Counted from the first letter of the stretch, positions 50,318-60,248 are shown. The stretch is 64,000 nt of DNA from PFJX01 sp031426735 (GCA_031426735.1 JASJPK010000013.1:27028-91027); one strand, 5' to 3'. Made by a program: numbers and translations. The notes: a model not told the origin generated them from the sequence alone.

Positions 50318-52177
50318 ATGCGTTTCCCGGTCACTGTGCTTCGCCTGATCAGCCTTTCCCTCGGCATCCTGCTACTGGTCTGGATGTCGCCAGTTCGCGC
50401 CGAAGCGCCGCTGCTACTGAACCGTGCCGATTTCGTGCTGGCCGACGGCGAACTGCCGCCCGCCGACACGGCGCCCTGGCGTCCGCAATCCCTGCCCGAC
50501 GCCTGGCCGGTCAACCATCCGCAGGCGGTGGCGGATAACACGCCGGGCGGCTGGTATCGCTTCCGGTTCGCGCTGGCGGCCGGGTTCGACCCGCTGCAGG
50601 CGATCTATCTGCCGAAACTGGGGTTGAACGCGGCGGTGTATCTGAATGGCCGTCCGATCGGCAACGGCGGCGCTTTCACCGAGCCTTACGGGCGCAACTG
50701 GAATCGCCCGCTGTTGTTCCTGGCGCCGCCCGGCGTGTTGCGGGCCGGCGAGAACACGCTGCATGTGCGCCTGTTGTCGCATGCCTATACCCAGGCCAGC
50801 CTGCAGCCGCTCTTGGTCGGCGCGGACGCGGTGCTGCGACCCAAATACGAGCGTGCGCTGTTCCTGCGCATCACCCTCAACCAGACCGCCAGCCTGCTCA
50901 TCGCCAGCATGGGCGTGCTGATGCTGAGTCTGTGGTGGCGGCGGCGGCAGGATGTGGCTTACGGTTATTTCGGCGTGTCGGCGTTGCTCTGGGCGGCGCA
51001 GTCGACCAATCTGTATTTGCGTGAAGTGCCGTTGGCGACGGCGCACTGGGAAATCCTCGTCAACAGCAGCTTTCAGGTCTTTTCCGCGTTCCTGTTAATC
51101 TCGTTGCTGCGTTTTTCGGCGGCTGGCGGCCGGCCGCTGATCCCGCTGCTCTGGTTTTCGGTGTTCGCTTCGCCGCTCAGCCAGATCCTGGTGCCGGCGC
51201 GGCATTACCTGGCGCTGACCGCCTTCTGGCATGTCTGCACGCTGCTGGCCGCGTGCGCCACCTTGCTGTTCCTGCTGCGCGCCGCGTTCAAATGGCACAA
51301 CCGCGATGCCGCGCTGATGGCCGCCGCGATGGGGCTGGTCGTGCTGCTTGCCGGACACGACTGGCTGATACACAGCCAGCATTTCTGGCTGACGCGGCCG
51401 CATGAATTTCTCGACGACATCTATCTGCTGCACTACAGCGCGCCGCTGGTGTTTCTTGCCGTCGGCATGATCATGGCGAGCCGCTTCGTGCGCGTGCTGA
51501 ACGAGTTCGAGGCGCTCAACGACGAGCTGGAAGATCGCGTCCAGGCCAAGCATGCCTTGTTGCAGGACAGTTTCGCCCGCATGCGCGCGCTGGAGATGGA
51601 GCAGGCCGTGGCCGAGGAGCGCGAGCGTATCTACCGTGATCTGCACGACGATGTCGGCGCCAAACTGCTGTCGCTGGTCTACCGCGCCGGCACGCCGGAC
51701 AGCGCCGATCTGGCCCGCTCGGCGTTGCAGGATCTGCGCGATGTGGTGTCGACCACGCAGCAGGGCAATCTCAATCTCGCAGCGGTCTGCGCCGATTGGC
51801 GCGCGGAATGCGAACAGCGCCTGAGCGAGGCGGGGATTGCGCTCGATTGGGCGCAGCCGAACCATTTCGACGGCCTCGACCTGACCCAGCCGCAGGCGCT
51901 CAATCTGGGCCGCATCCTGCGCGAGGCGATCAGCAACCTGATCAAGCATGCGCAGGCCGGGCAGGCGCGGGTGCGCATCGATGTCGACGCGGATTTTCTG
52001 AGTCTGACCATCCGCGACGACGGCGTCGGTTGCGCCGGCGCCACGTCGCGTCCGCCAGGGCGCGGCGTGCGCAACATGGAGCAGCGCGCCAGCCGCATCG
52101 GCGCGAAGTTTTCGCGCCATAGCCATGCCGGCGGCGGTTGCGAGATTCTGCTGCGCTTGCCGTTCGCCGCCGGCTAG
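50318..52177 (+). CDS. 7TM (DISM-type) sensor histidine kinase
   Basis: The 619-residue protein has a signal peptide, a periplasmic DISM-like beta-sandwich (residues about 30-180, WYRFRFALAAGFDPLQAIYL), seven hydrophobic helices (about 185-390), a coiled-coil linker (FEALNDELEDRVQAKHALL), HisKA_3 with ERERIYRDLHDDVGAKLLSL (H in LHDD) and an ATPase domain (REAISNLIKHA, IRDDGVGC, RPPGRGVRNM). The HisKA_3 family partners NarL-type regulators, and the one at 48425-49054 is closest. It starts two bases after the outer membrane gene's stop. Confidence 0.92.
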   Translation: MRFPVTVLRLISLSLGILLLVWMSPVRAEAPLLLNRADFVLADGELPPADTAPWRPQSLPDAWPVNHPQAVADNTPGGWYRFRFALAAGFDPLQAIYLPKLGLNAAVYLNGRPIGNGGAFTEPYGRNWNRPLLFLAPPGVLRAGENTLHVRLLSHAYTQASLQPLLVGADAVLRPKYERALFLRITLNQTASLLIASMGVLMLSLWWRRRQDVAYGYFGVSALLWAAQSTNLYLREVPLATAHWEILVNSSFQVFSAFLLISLLRFSAAGGRPLIPLLWFSVFASPLSQILVPARHYLALTAFWHVCTLLAACATLLFLLRAAFKWHNRDAALMAAAMGLVVLLAGHDWLIHSQHFWLTRPHEFLDDIYLLHYSAPLVFLAVGMIMASRFVRVLNEFEALNDELEDRVQAKHALLQDSFARMRALEMEQAVAEERERIYRDLHDDVGAKLLSLVYRAGTPDSADLARSALQDLRDVVSTTQQGNLNLAAVCADWRAECEQRLSEAGIALDWAQPNHFDGLDLTQPQALNLGRILREAISNLIKHAQAGQARVRIDVDADFLSLTIRDDGVGCAGATSRPPGRGVRNMEQRASRIGAKFSRHSHAGGGCEILLRLPFAAG

Positions 52178-52182
52178 CAGCG

Positions 52183-52836
52183 CTAGCCGCGGCGTCCGGT
52201 CCAGCGCAGCAGGCCGAGACCGAGGCCGAGCAGTGCGAGCGATGCGGGTTCGGGGACAGTGCCACCGGTCTGCCCGGCACCTGACCAGACCGCGTAGATG
52301 TAGGGCGGCGCGGCGGAACCGGTGTTCGTGTCCCAGAACTGCGTACCCACCACGTTATTGTTCAGCGGCGGCACGGCGTCATAGAAGTCGCGCATATCGT
52401 TGTAGACAATAAAATTGGCGACCTGGAGTTCCATGCTGCCGATCATGGGCATCAGCTTGAACGGGGTCAGAACGGTGCATCCCGCCATGTATTGGCCGAA
52501 GTAATAGCTGTAAAACTGAGGCGGACAACCATTGGTCAGGGAAGGGTCCTGATCGTAGGTGGGGAATGCGTTGAACACCTGGTCCAGCAACGCCAGAGAG
52601 GCGTCCCGCGCCGCCTCCTGCGTGACGAAGGCGAAGTCCGCAGCTGCGTCGCAGCCGCCGTACAAATCCGAACACCTGCCGTCCTTGAACTGCACATCGT
52701 AGGCGGCGCCATTCACCTGCACACCGCTGGCGCCCAGCAGCTTGCCGGAAGCGTCGAGCGTGAGGACGGCGGCGTCGGCCGCCACGGCAAGCGTGCCGAG
52801 CGCCGCAATAACCAGGTTGCGAAGAAGAGGTTGCAT
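52183..52836 (-). CDS. PEP-CTERM protein
   Basis: From the ATG at 52836 (GGAG with good spacing) it has 217 residues, with a signal peptide (MQPLLRNLVIAALGTLAVAA) and a C-terminal VPEPASLALLGLGLGLLRWT then GRRG sorting signal. The mature region has conserved cysteines (GRCSDLYGGCD) and NIVYNDMRDFY-type segments not known to me. It is the second PEP-CTERM protein in the window and is encoded opposite the sensor kinase, with five bases between the stop codons. Confidence 0.88.
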   Translation of the reverse strand: MQPLLRNLVIAALGTLAVAADAAVLTLDASGKLLGASGVQVNGAAYDVQFKDGRCSDLYGGCDAAADFAFVTQEAARDASLALLDQVFNAFPTYDQDPSLTNGCPPQFYSYYFGQYMAGCTVLTPFKLMPMIGSMELQVANFIVYNDMRDFYDAVPPLNNNVVGTQFWDTNTGSAAPPYIYAVWSGAGQTGGTVPEPASLALLGLGLGLLRWTGRRG

Positions 52837-52946
52837 GGTGGGCTCCACATGAAAATTAGGTGGGGCCGACTATGCAGATCCGTACGCAAGCCAACCATCC
52901 CCTGTTCATGGGGAGCGGAAAAACTGGCTGCGCGAAACCGACTTGG

Positions 52947-53873
52947 CTATTGATCGCCGTTGAAGCCGTCGTGCCAGATGCAGACGCGGTTGCCGCCTTC
53001 CGATTTGGCGATCAGCTGGGCGCGTTCGACGCGTTCCAGGATTTCGTCGATGAAGAAGATGGGTTCCAGATTGACGATGCCGAACGAGGCGGTGACCTGG
53101 ATCTGGCGGCCGTCGGCATTGAAGGTGTTGGCGGCAAGTTTGTCGCGCAAACGGTTGATCAGCGCGCCGGCCTGATCGAGGTCGATATTCGGCAGGCAGA
53201 GCAGGAATTCTTCGCCGCCGAGGCGGAAGATGGTGTCGTAGCCGCGCAGATGGTTGGCGAAGAAGCCGGCCGCCGCTTTCAGCACGCTGTCGCCGATGAG
53301 CTGGCCGTGGACTTCGTTGATGCGGGCGAAGTCGTCGAGATCGACGAAACAGATCGCGCAGGGTTGGCGGGTGCGTTGCACGCGCTCGACTTCTTCCGCC
53401 AGGCGCAGATGCACGGCCTGGCGATTCCACAGCCCGGTGAGTTTGTCGACGCCGCCGAGGCGCTCGGTCAGTTCCTGTTCCTTGCGCCGCAGCAGTTGCC
53501 GGATGCGGGTGGCGACGGCGACCAGGGCGTCGTAATCGGCGGGCTGAATCGGGCGGTTCGAGGTTTGCGCCTGCAGCAGATGGCGGGCGATTTCGTGCAT
53601 GGATTGATGTGCGACTTCGAGCGCGGCGTGGCTCGGATCCTGTTGCACCCGGTTGCGTTCCACGCCATGCAGCCAATGCCCCAACTGGCAGCGCAGATGC
53701 GCATCGTCGGTCAGGTCGTCCGGATTGCCGCCGCCGCCGCAGATCAGTTGCCGGTTCAGCCGCGCCAGCCACTGCGCGTGATGCGCGATGGCGCGGTCGA
53801 GTTCGTGCAGGCGGGCGAGGATGTCGGCGTGGGCTTCTGCGCTGCGCACGACGGGTTCGGGTGGGGTTGTCAT
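52947..53873 (-). CDS. dgcZ: Zinc-regulated diguanylate cyclase (DgcZ-like, CZB-GGDEF)
   Basis: The 308-residue protein has an N-terminal CZB zinc-binding domain (residues about 20-100: AIAHHAQWL, C in CQLGHWLHG, and H..SMHEI) and a C-terminal GGDEF domain with RLGGEEF near residue 219. The CZB-GGDEF architecture is that of E. coli DgcZ, whose activity is blocked by zinc. It makes c-di-GMP from two GTP. Its start overlaps the end of the GGDEF-EAL gene by four bases (ATGA). No I-site was confirmed. Confidence 0.9.
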   Translation of the reverse strand: MTTPPEPVVRSAEAHADILARLHELDRAIAHHAQWLARLNRQLICGGGGNPDDLTDDAHLRCQLGHWLHGVERNRVQQDPSHAALEVAHQSMHEIARHLLQAQTSNRPIQPADYDALVAVATRIRQLLRRKEQELTERLGGVDKLTGLWNRQAVHLRLAEEVERVQRTRQPCAICFVDLDDFARINEVHGQLIGDSVLKAAAGFFANHLRGYDTIFRLGGEEFLLCLPNIDLDQAGALINRLRDKLAANTFNADGRQIQVTASFGIVNLEPIFFIDEILERVERAQLIAKSEGGNRVCIWHDGFNGDQ

Positions 53874-56659
53874 GATGGATTGACCTCGCTGTTCCGATTA
53901 AGTGCGGGATGCCGGGCTTGCGGCCGGTCCAGGTGGTAGCCCTGGGCCTTGTCGACGCCCAGTTTGGCCAGCAGCAACAGGGTGGCTTCATCCTCGACGC
54001 ATTCGGCGACGGTGGTTTTGCCGAGGCCGCGTGCGACTTCCACCATGCCGCGCACGAACACCTGGTTTTCGTGGTCGTGCGGCAGGTTGCGGATGAACAT
54101 GCCGTCGAGCTTGATGGTGTCGACCCGAATGTGTTTCAGGTAAGCGAACGAAGCGAAGCCGGCGCCGAAGTCGTCCAGACAGACGCCGCAGCCGGTTTGC
54201 TTGAGCGCTTCGATGAAACGTTCGGCATCGGTGAGGTCGGACACGGCGGCGGTCTCGGTGATTTCGATCAGCAGGCGGGCCGGGTTGACGCCGTATTCGC
54301 GCAGCAGGTCGGCGATGTAGGCGGGCAGCGTCGGGTCGTCGAAGGAACGGCCGGAGACGTTGACCGCGATGGGCGGCGCGTGCGGCCGCTCGCTCAGCAG
54401 CTGGATCACCTGCTGGGCGACCCAGCGGTCGATCTGGAGAATCTTGTTGCTCTTTTCGGCGATCGGGATGAACAGGCCAGGCGACACCATTTCACCGGTG
54501 GTTTCGTCGCGCAGTCGGATCAACGCTTCCAGATGCGCCAGTTTTCGCGTCTTGGCGTAATAGACGCCCTGGTAATGCAGTTCGAACAGGTTTTCGCGCA
54601 GGGCGCGCGCCAGGCGTTCGTTCCAGGACAGGCGGCTGATCATTTCCGGGGTCGTGTCGAGGTCGGCGCGGTAGGCGCGCCAGGCGTTCTTGCCGGCCTG
54701 CTTGGCCTGGTACATGGCGGCGTCGGCGCAGGCGACGAGCTGATCCTGGTCGGCGGCGTGCAGCGGGTAGAGCGCGATGCCCAGGCTGGACGAGATGTGC
54801 AGCGCCTGCCCCTCGAAGCGGAACGGAATCTGTGCGATGGCGCGCACCACGCGCTCGGCCAGCGCTTCGGCTTGCGTCATGTCGGCGTTGGGCAGCAGCA
54901 GCGCGAATTCGTCGCCACCCAGGCGGAACAGCATTTCGTTGCGCCGGATCAGGCCGGAGACTTCGCCCGCCACGCGCACCAGCATCGCATCGCCGGCAGT
55001 GTGGCCGAAATGGTCGTTGATGGTCTTGAACTCGTCGAGATCGAAATAGAGCAGCGCGGAAGTGGCACTGTGGCGACCGGATTCGCTCAGCATGCGCTCC
55101 AGTTCGACCTGGAAGCGATGCCGGTTGTAGAGGCCGGTGAGCGAGTCGCGTTCGGCTAGATAAAGCAGTTGCTCGGCGGTCTGGCGCTCGCTGGTGACAT
55201 CCTCGAACACCCAGAGATGGCCGATGAAGCGCTGCTCGCGGTCGCGCACGGCGTAGCTCAGCTGGGTGACGACACGGCCATCGCGTACGACGATTTCGTA
55301 ATTGTCGGCATCGGTCTGGCGGCCGAGCACATACGCGATGTAGTCGCGGTATTGCTCGGGTTGCGTCAGTGCACCGGCGCTGTGGGCGACCAACGCATCG
55401 GTGCTCTGGCCGATCAGGTCGGTGCTGTCCGCCAGTTGCCAGATTTGGTTGAAGGCCGGGTTGTGGTAGACCACGCGTTGGTCGATGCCGATGAACAGAA
55501 TGCCCAGGTTCATGGCCGACAGCAGGGCTTTCAGGCGCGCGCGTTCGGCTTCGGCGCCGACCAGATATTCCAGGGCTTTCGCTTCGGACGCCTTCAGTTC
55601 GGAAATGTCGCGAATACTGGCGCGGATGCCGAGAAACTGGCCTTCGCGACTGTAGATGGAGTGCCAGTTCACCGCCGCCCAGAAGCGCGAGCCATCCTTG
55701 CGCAGCATGCGGAACTGATACCCCTCGCCGGTGGCGCCGCGCAGGGCGAGCTGGAAGTGGCTCTCCGCTTCGGCGCGGTCGACTTCGTCGATCAGGCAGA
55801 GCGGAAAGCCGGGCAGGGTCAGGCATTCGTCCTGGTCGTAGCCGGTCATCCGCGCCACCGAGGGATTCACCCAGATGGTGCGCCCGGCCGGCTCGATCCA
55901 GAGTTCGAGGTCGTAGGTGTAGTTGGCGATGGCGAAGAAACGCTGTTCGCTGTCCCTTAGTTCGGACAGACGCGCCTTGAGCTGGTGCGACATGGCGCGG
56001 AAGGCGGTGGCGAGCTGGCCGACTTCATCCGGTCCCGAAGCCGGCAGCAGGGCATCGAAATTCTGGTCGGCCAGGGCATGGCTGGCGTGGGTGAGTTGTT
56101 GCAGCCGCCGCGTCAACAAGTAGCCGATCAGAGCCAGCGTGAGGAAGGTCAGCGCGACTGCGCCGAGGCCGACATAGATGCCCTGGCGTACGGCGCGGGC
56201 ACGCGCCAGGATGAGAAAATCGGTGGCGATGCCGAAACGCAGACGACCGTATTCGGCCCCGCTCAGGCGAATGCTGGTTTCGATATCGAAAACGCGGTCA
56301 TCACCGATGCCGAGCAGTCGGTCCAGTTCCGGCAAATCGGTTTGCGCGTCGATGCCGGCGGCAGCGATGCGACGCCCTTCCTTGTCGAGCAGGACCAGAT
56401 AGACATAGGCATCTTTGCTGCGCGCTTCTTCCAGGATGTCGTGCAAGGTGCCGTAGTCGCGCTGCATCAGTGGGGTGGCCAGGGCGGCGTTGAGCAGCGG
56501 AATGGCGCTATTGACGCGCAATTCGGTCTGATGGATCAGCTCTTCTTCCAGCAGCCGAATGTTGCTGATCACCAGCAAGCTCAACATCAGCGCCTCGACC
56601 AGCAATCCGGCCAGGGTGAGCTTGAGCCAAAGCGGGGCGCGCAGCGTGAAATATTTCAC
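53870..56659 (-). CDS. Membrane GGDEF-EAL sensor with PAS domains
   Basis: The 929-residue protein has a TM helix (10-32), a periplasmic region, a second TM (about 165-185), HAMP, two PAS domains (residues about 245-365 and 375-490), an intact GGDEF motif (RLGGDEF near 574) and an EAL domain (EALIRLRD near 710, NVSGRSF, DDFGAGF, VDTIKLDG, ECVED). Both domains could be active. It lies between the PhnD-like gene (ATGA overlap) and the dgcZ-like gene, so the three are one translational unit. The periplasmic SBP may deliver the signal. Confidence 0.93.
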   Translation of the reverse strand: MKYFTLRAPLWLKLTLAGLLVEALMLSLLVISNIRLLEEELIHQTELRVNSAIPLLNAALATPLMQRDYGTLHDILEEARSKDAYVYLVLLDKEGRRIAAAGIDAQTDLPELDRLLGIGDDRVFDIETSIRLSGAEYGRLRFGIATDFLILARARAVRQGIYVGLGAVALTFLTLALIGYLLTRRLQQLTHASHALADQNFDALLPASGPDEVGQLATAFRAMSHQLKARLSELRDSEQRFFAIANYTYDLELWIEPAGRTIWVNPSVARMTGYDQDECLTLPGFPLCLIDEVDRAEAESHFQLALRGATGEGYQFRMLRKDGSRFWAAVNWHSIYSREGQFLGIRASIRDISELKASEAKALEYLVGAEAERARLKALLSAMNLGILFIGIDQRVVYHNPAFNQIWQLADSTDLIGQSTDALVAHSAGALTQPEQYRDYIAYVLGRQTDADNYEIVVRDGRVVTQLSYAVRDREQRFIGHLWVFEDVTSERQTAEQLLYLAERDSLTGLYNRHRFQVELERMLSESGRHSATSALLYFDLDEFKTINDHFGHTAGDAMLVRVAGEVSGLIRRNEMLFRLGGDEFALLLPNADMTQAEALAERVVRAIAQIPFRFEGQALHISSSLGIALYPLHAADQDQLVACADAAMYQAKQAGKNAWRAYRADLDTTPEMISRLSWNERLARALRENLFELHYQGVYYAKTRKLAHLEALIRLRDETTGEMVSPGLFIPIAEKSNKILQIDRWVAQQVIQLLSERPHAPPIAVNVSGRSFDDPTLPAYIADLLREYGVNPARLLIEITETAAVSDLTDAERFIEALKQTGCGVCLDDFGAGFASFAYLKHIRVDTIKLDGMFIRNLPHDHENQVFVRGMVEVARGLGKTTVAECVEDEATLLLLAKLGVDKAQGYHLDRPQARHPALNRNSEVNPS

Positions 56660-57486
56660 TTGAGTGCCTTGCGGGTTTCCTTGAGAAAGACATCGGCGCG
56701 TTTCAGCACTGCTTCATCGGCCGGAATCAAGGTCTCGTAGCCGGTATGTCCAAGGAAGTCGATGCCTTCGGCTTCGTTCGGGAAGTTCAACAGCAGGGTC
56801 TTCAGACGTTCGGCCTGAACCTTGTCCATGCGAGCGTTGGCGATCGCCACGAAGGCGGGGATGTCGGCGATATGCTTCTGCACGACCAGTTTGCGGCGCA
56901 GATCGTCCGGCATCTGCAACAAGCCCTGGCTGGTGGACACGGCGGCGGCAGACAAGCCGGAGATCAGGGCGTAGGCGGCGCTGGCATGCGTGCGGTGTTC
57001 GGCCAGCTGGTAATCGCGGTCGGCTTCCAGTCCCTTCGATTCGAGAAAGGCCTGTGCAGCCGTGACGGTGATGGCGAGCCGGTCGATGACCGCCAGTTGC
57101 TTGCCTTTCAAGTCGTCGAAGCTGGCCAGCGGGCGTTCGGCCGCATAGATCAACAGCGCGTCATGGTCGGGCATGAACTGCACCAGCGGCAGTTGGCCGG
57201 ACTCTTTTTGGGCGATGCGGGCGAAGTGGGCGGGCGTGATGGTCAGGTCGAAATCGCCGCGGAGCGTACGCTGGTGAAAGCGGCGGAAGTCCGCTGCACT
57301 TTCGATGCGTACCGGTCGCTGCAAGGCTTTCTCCAGGTAAGCCCGCAACGGTTCGTAGCGTTCCGTCAGGATGCGGGCGCTGTGCACCGGCACGACGCCC
57401 AGGATGAAACTCGATGCAGCATGGGCGAGCGGGGCAGCCAGGAGCAGGTAGACGAATGCGAAGAAGAGGCCGCGCAGCGATTTCAA
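56656..57486 (-). CDS. PhnD-like periplasmic binding protein
   Basis: The 276-residue protein has a signal peptide (MKSLRGLFFAFVYLLLAAPL) and a PhnD-type fold: FILGVVPVHSARILTERYEP, then LRGDFDLTITPAHFARIAQ, then DDLKGKQLAVIDRLAITVTA. Such proteins bind phosphate, phosphite or phosphonate. It is not next to ABC permease genes, but to a GGDEF-EAL sensor that begins at its stop codon, so it most likely acts as a sensor module. Confidence 0.85.
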   Translation of the reverse strand: MKSLRGLFFAFVYLLLAAPLAHAASSFILGVVPVHSARILTERYEPLRAYLEKALQRPVRIESAADFRRFHQRTLRGDFDLTITPAHFARIAQKESGQLPLVQFMPDHDALLIYAAERPLASFDDLKGKQLAVIDRLAITVTAAQAFLESKGLEADRDYQLAEHRTHASAAYALISGLSAAAVSTSQGLLQMPDDLRRKLVVQKHIADIPAFVAIANARMDKVQAERLKTLLLNFPNEAEGIDFLGHTGYETLIPADEAVLKRADVFLKETRKALK

Positions 57487-57487
57487 T

Positions 57488-58807
57488 TCATTGTCCGATT
57501 CGTTTGACCAGCACTTTGGAGCGCCGCTGCCAGTTGTACAGCGCTTTGCGCGGCGCCGGCAGATCTTCCGGCGCGCCCGGGGTAAAGCCGCGTTCGATGA
57601 ACCAGTGCGTCGTGCGCGTGGTCAGCACGAACAACTGGGTCAGGCCGAGTTCCAGCGCGGCTTCTTCGACCGCCGCCAGCAGGGCATCGCCGCGGCCGCC
57701 GCGCTGGAATTCGCGCGCCACCGCGAGGCAGGCCATTTCGCCGGCGCCCGCTTCCGGGAAGGGATAGAGCGCGACACAGCCGACGATGCGGCCGTCGAGT
57801 TCGTCGACGAAAAACTGTTCGACCTCCTGCTCCAGCCGTTCGCGCGAGCGCCGCACCAGGATGCCGTCGGCTTCCAGCGGTTCGATCACCGAGAGGATGC
57901 CGCCGACATCGTCGATGGTGGCAGGGCGCAGGTTTTCCACCGATTGACGCGTCACCATGGTGCCGACGCCGGCATGCGTGAACAGCTCCATCAACACGGC
58001 GCCATCGACATCGGCGCTGATCAGATGCACCTTGCCGACGCCCTTCTTGCAGGCGTGCGCGGCGTGCGGCAGGTACAGCTTCATGTCGCCATCCGGCAGT
58101 TCGCGCAGCAGCTTGGGCACTTGCGCGGCGGTGACCCGGTTGATGCGGCGGCCTTTGGCATCGACGGTGTCGCCGTGGTCGAGGATGAACACCAGCTTGT
58201 CCGCCGCCAGCGCGATGGCGGCCTGAGTGGCGACCTCTTCCAGAGTCAGGTTGAACACTTCGCCGGTGGGCGAGTAGCCGAGCGGCGAGAGCAGCACGAT
58301 TTCGCCGGCATTCAGGCGGTCGCGGATCGGCGCGACGGCGATCTTGCGCACCTCGCCGGTGAAGAGCAGATCAATGCCGTCGACCACGCCGGCCGGCTGC
58401 GCGGTGACGTAATTGCCGGAAGCGACGCGAATTTCGGCGCCGGCCATCGGCGTGTTGGGCAGGCCGACGGAGAGCAGGCTTTCGATATCGACCCGCACCG
58501 AACCGACTGCATCCTTGACGTGTTCGAGCGCGTCGCTATCGGTTACCCGGCGGCCTTGTACGTACTGCGCTTCCGCGCTCAGACGCTCCTCGACCTGGGG
58601 CCGCACGCCATGCACCAGGACCAGGCGCACGCCGAGCGCATTGAGCAGGTTGATGTCGTACACCAGATCGACGAAATCTTCCCGCAACATCGCTTCGCCA
58701 CCGAACGCCAGCACGAAAGTCTTGCCGCGAAAGGCGTGGATGTAGGGCGCCGCAGCGCGGAACCATTGCACGAACGAGGCAGCGCCTGCTTCCGCTGATT
58801 TGACCAT
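57488..58807 (-). CDS. argA: Amino-acid N-acetyltransferase (ArgA)
   Basis: The 439-residue protein is a fusion of an amino-acid kinase-like domain (residues about 25-290, FVLAFGGEAMLREDFVDLVY, FNLTLEEVATQAAIALAADK) with a GNAT domain (about 295-430, FVDELDGRIVGCVALYPFPE, EFQRGGRGDALLAAVEEAAL, RGFTPGAPEDLPAPRKALYN). This is the classic bacterial N-acetylglutamate synthase for arginine biosynthesis. Start and length fit. It is one base from the PhnD-like gene but probably an independent unit. Confidence 0.95.
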   Translation of the reverse strand: MVKSAEAGAASFVQWFRAAAPYIHAFRGKTFVLAFGGEAMLREDFVDLVYDINLLNALGVRLVLVHGVRPQVEERLSAEAQYVQGRRVTDSDALEHVKDAVGSVRVDIESLLSVGLPNTPMAGAEIRVASGNYVTAQPAGVVDGIDLLFTGEVRKIAVAPIRDRLNAGEIVLLSPLGYSPTGEVFNLTLEEVATQAAIALAADKLVFILDHGDTVDAKGRRINRVTAAQVPKLLRELPDGDMKLYLPHAAHACKKGVGKVHLISADVDGAVLMELFTHAGVGTMVTRQSVENLRPATIDDVGGILSVIEPLEADGILVRRSRERLEQEVEQFFVDELDGRIVGCVALYPFPEAGAGEMACLAVAREFQRGGRGDALLAAVEEAALELGLTQLFVLTTRTTHWFIERGFTPGAPEDLPAPRKALYNWQRRSKVLVKRIGQ

Positions 58808-58884
58808 CGCTGACTCCTGTCATTCTGGGGTGTCGCTATTGAACGGCTTTATTACGGTTTCGAGCCAAAAAACTTAAGCTGGCG

Positions 58885-59619
58885 CTATCTGAAATCGCCC
58901 CAGACCGCCTGCAGTGCGGCCAGCGCCGCCAGTGCGGCGGTTTCGGTACGCAGGATGCGCGGCCCGAGTCGGAGCGCGATGCAGCCGGCGGCAAGGGCGG
59001 CCTTGCGTTCGACCGGATCGAAGCCGCCTTCCGGGCCGGCCAGCAACAGAATCGGGCCATCCGGCGGCGGCAGGTCGCGCAGACTGAGGTCCGCTTCCGG
59101 GTCGAGCAGGTAGCGTCGCGGCGCATCGGCCTGATTTCTGGCCTGCTGCAGCCAGGGCATGAATTCCTGTATCGCGGCCACTGGCGGAATCACATTGCGG
59201 CCGCATTGTTCGCAGGCGGAGACGACGACGCCCTGCCAGTGGCGCAGCCGCCGCTCGGCCTTGTCGCCGCTGAGCTTGACCAGCGAGCGTCGCATGAACA
59301 GGGGCTGGATGGCGGCAACGCCGAGTTCGACCGACTTCTGCAAAGTCAGGTCCATGCGTTCGCCGCTGGAAATGCCCTGCGCCAGCGTGATGTGCAGATT
59401 CGATTCGCGTTGCGGCTCGGCGCGGCTGCTCAAGCGCACCGCCGCGCCCTTGCCTTGCGCTTCCAGGGTGCCGGTGTATTCCGTGCCGTCGCCGTTGAAC
59501 AGGCTGACCGTTTCACCGGCACGCAGGCGCAAGGCGCCGATGGCATGGCGCGCCGTGTCGGCAGGCAGTTCGATCAGGCGGCCGACGGCAAGCGGCAGGT
59601 CGCAGTAGAAACGGGGCAT
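58885..59619 (-). CDS. rsmE: 16S rRNA m3U1498 methyltransferase
   Basis: The 244-residue SPOUT-type enzyme has a PUA-like N-terminal domain (LRLRAGETVSLFNGDGTEYT) and the methyltransferase part with LAQGISSGERMDLTLQKSVELG, GVVVSACEQCGRN and LLLAGPEGGFDPVER, the RsmE hallmark loop. It methylates U1498 of 16S rRNA. The LRLGPRILRTETA knot segment is present at the end. It is divergent from the thioredoxin-like gene. Confidence 0.95.
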   Translation of the reverse strand: MPRFYCDLPLAVGRLIELPADTARHAIGALRLRAGETVSLFNGDGTEYTGTLEAQGKGAAVRLSSRAEPQRESNLHITLAQGISSGERMDLTLQKSVELGVAAIQPLFMRRSLVKLSGDKAERRLRHWQGVVVSACEQCGRNVIPPVAAIQEFMPWLQQARNQADAPRRYLLDPEADLSLRDLPPPDGPILLLAGPEGGFDPVERKAALAAGCIALRLGPRILRTETAALAALAALQAVWGDFR

Positions 59620-59693
59620 GGGTAGATGACCGGATGGGTGGCAGAAAACGGAGTGATATTATCCGGCGCCTTGGGTTCACTGGAGTCGGTGAC

Positions 59694-60248
59694 ATGGTGC
59701 GTATGGAAACCCCGATCTGCGATTTCGGCTGGAAAGCGGTCGATTTCGCCTTGCCCGGCGTCGATGGCAAGACCTACACATTGCAGGACGCGGCGGGCCC
59801 GAACGGCTTGCTGGTCATGTTCATCTGCAACCATTGTCCTTATGTCAAGGCGGTCATCGAGCGCATCGTGCGCGATGTCGCCGCGTTGAAAACGCTGGGT
59901 ATCGGCGCCATCGCGATCATGTCGAACGACCCGGCCGAATATCCCGAGGACAGTTTCGACAACATGCGGGCGCTGGCCGAACGACTCGCCTTGCCGATGC
60001 CGTATGTGCTGGATGCGTCGCAAGACATCGCCAAGGCGTATGGCGCAGTCTGTACGCCGGACTTCTTCGGCTTCAACCGCGACCTGGAATTGCAATATCG
60101 CGGCCGCCTCGACGAGTCGCGCAAGGAAACCGCGCCGGCCGATGCGCGCCGCGACCTGTTCGAGGCGATGCAGCTTGTCGCCGCAACCCAGCACGGCCCG
60201 GCCGAGCAGATACCGAGCATGGGCTGTTCGATCAAATGGCGGACCTGA
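59694..60248 (+). CDS. Thioredoxin-like (AhpC/TSA) family protein
   Basis: From the ATG at 59694 (weak GGAG before it) the protein has 184 residues. A redoxin core is recognisable (FALPGVDGKTYTLQDAAG, VMFICNHCPYVKAVIE with the CxxC NHCPYVK, AIMSNDPAEYPEDS, CTPDFFGFN). It belongs to the cytoplasmic thioredoxin-domain proteins with redox-active CNHC. No signal peptide. It overlaps the next gene by 13 bases, so the two are coupled. Confidence 0.85.
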   Translation: MVRMETPICDFGWKAVDFALPGVDGKTYTLQDAAGPNGLLVMFICNHCPYVKAVIERIVRDVAALKTLGIGAIAIMSNDPAEYPEDSFDNMRALAERLALPMPYVLDASQDIAKAYGAVCTPDFFGFNRDLELQYRGRLDESRKETAPADARRDLFEAMQLVAATQHGPAEQIPSMGCSIKWRT

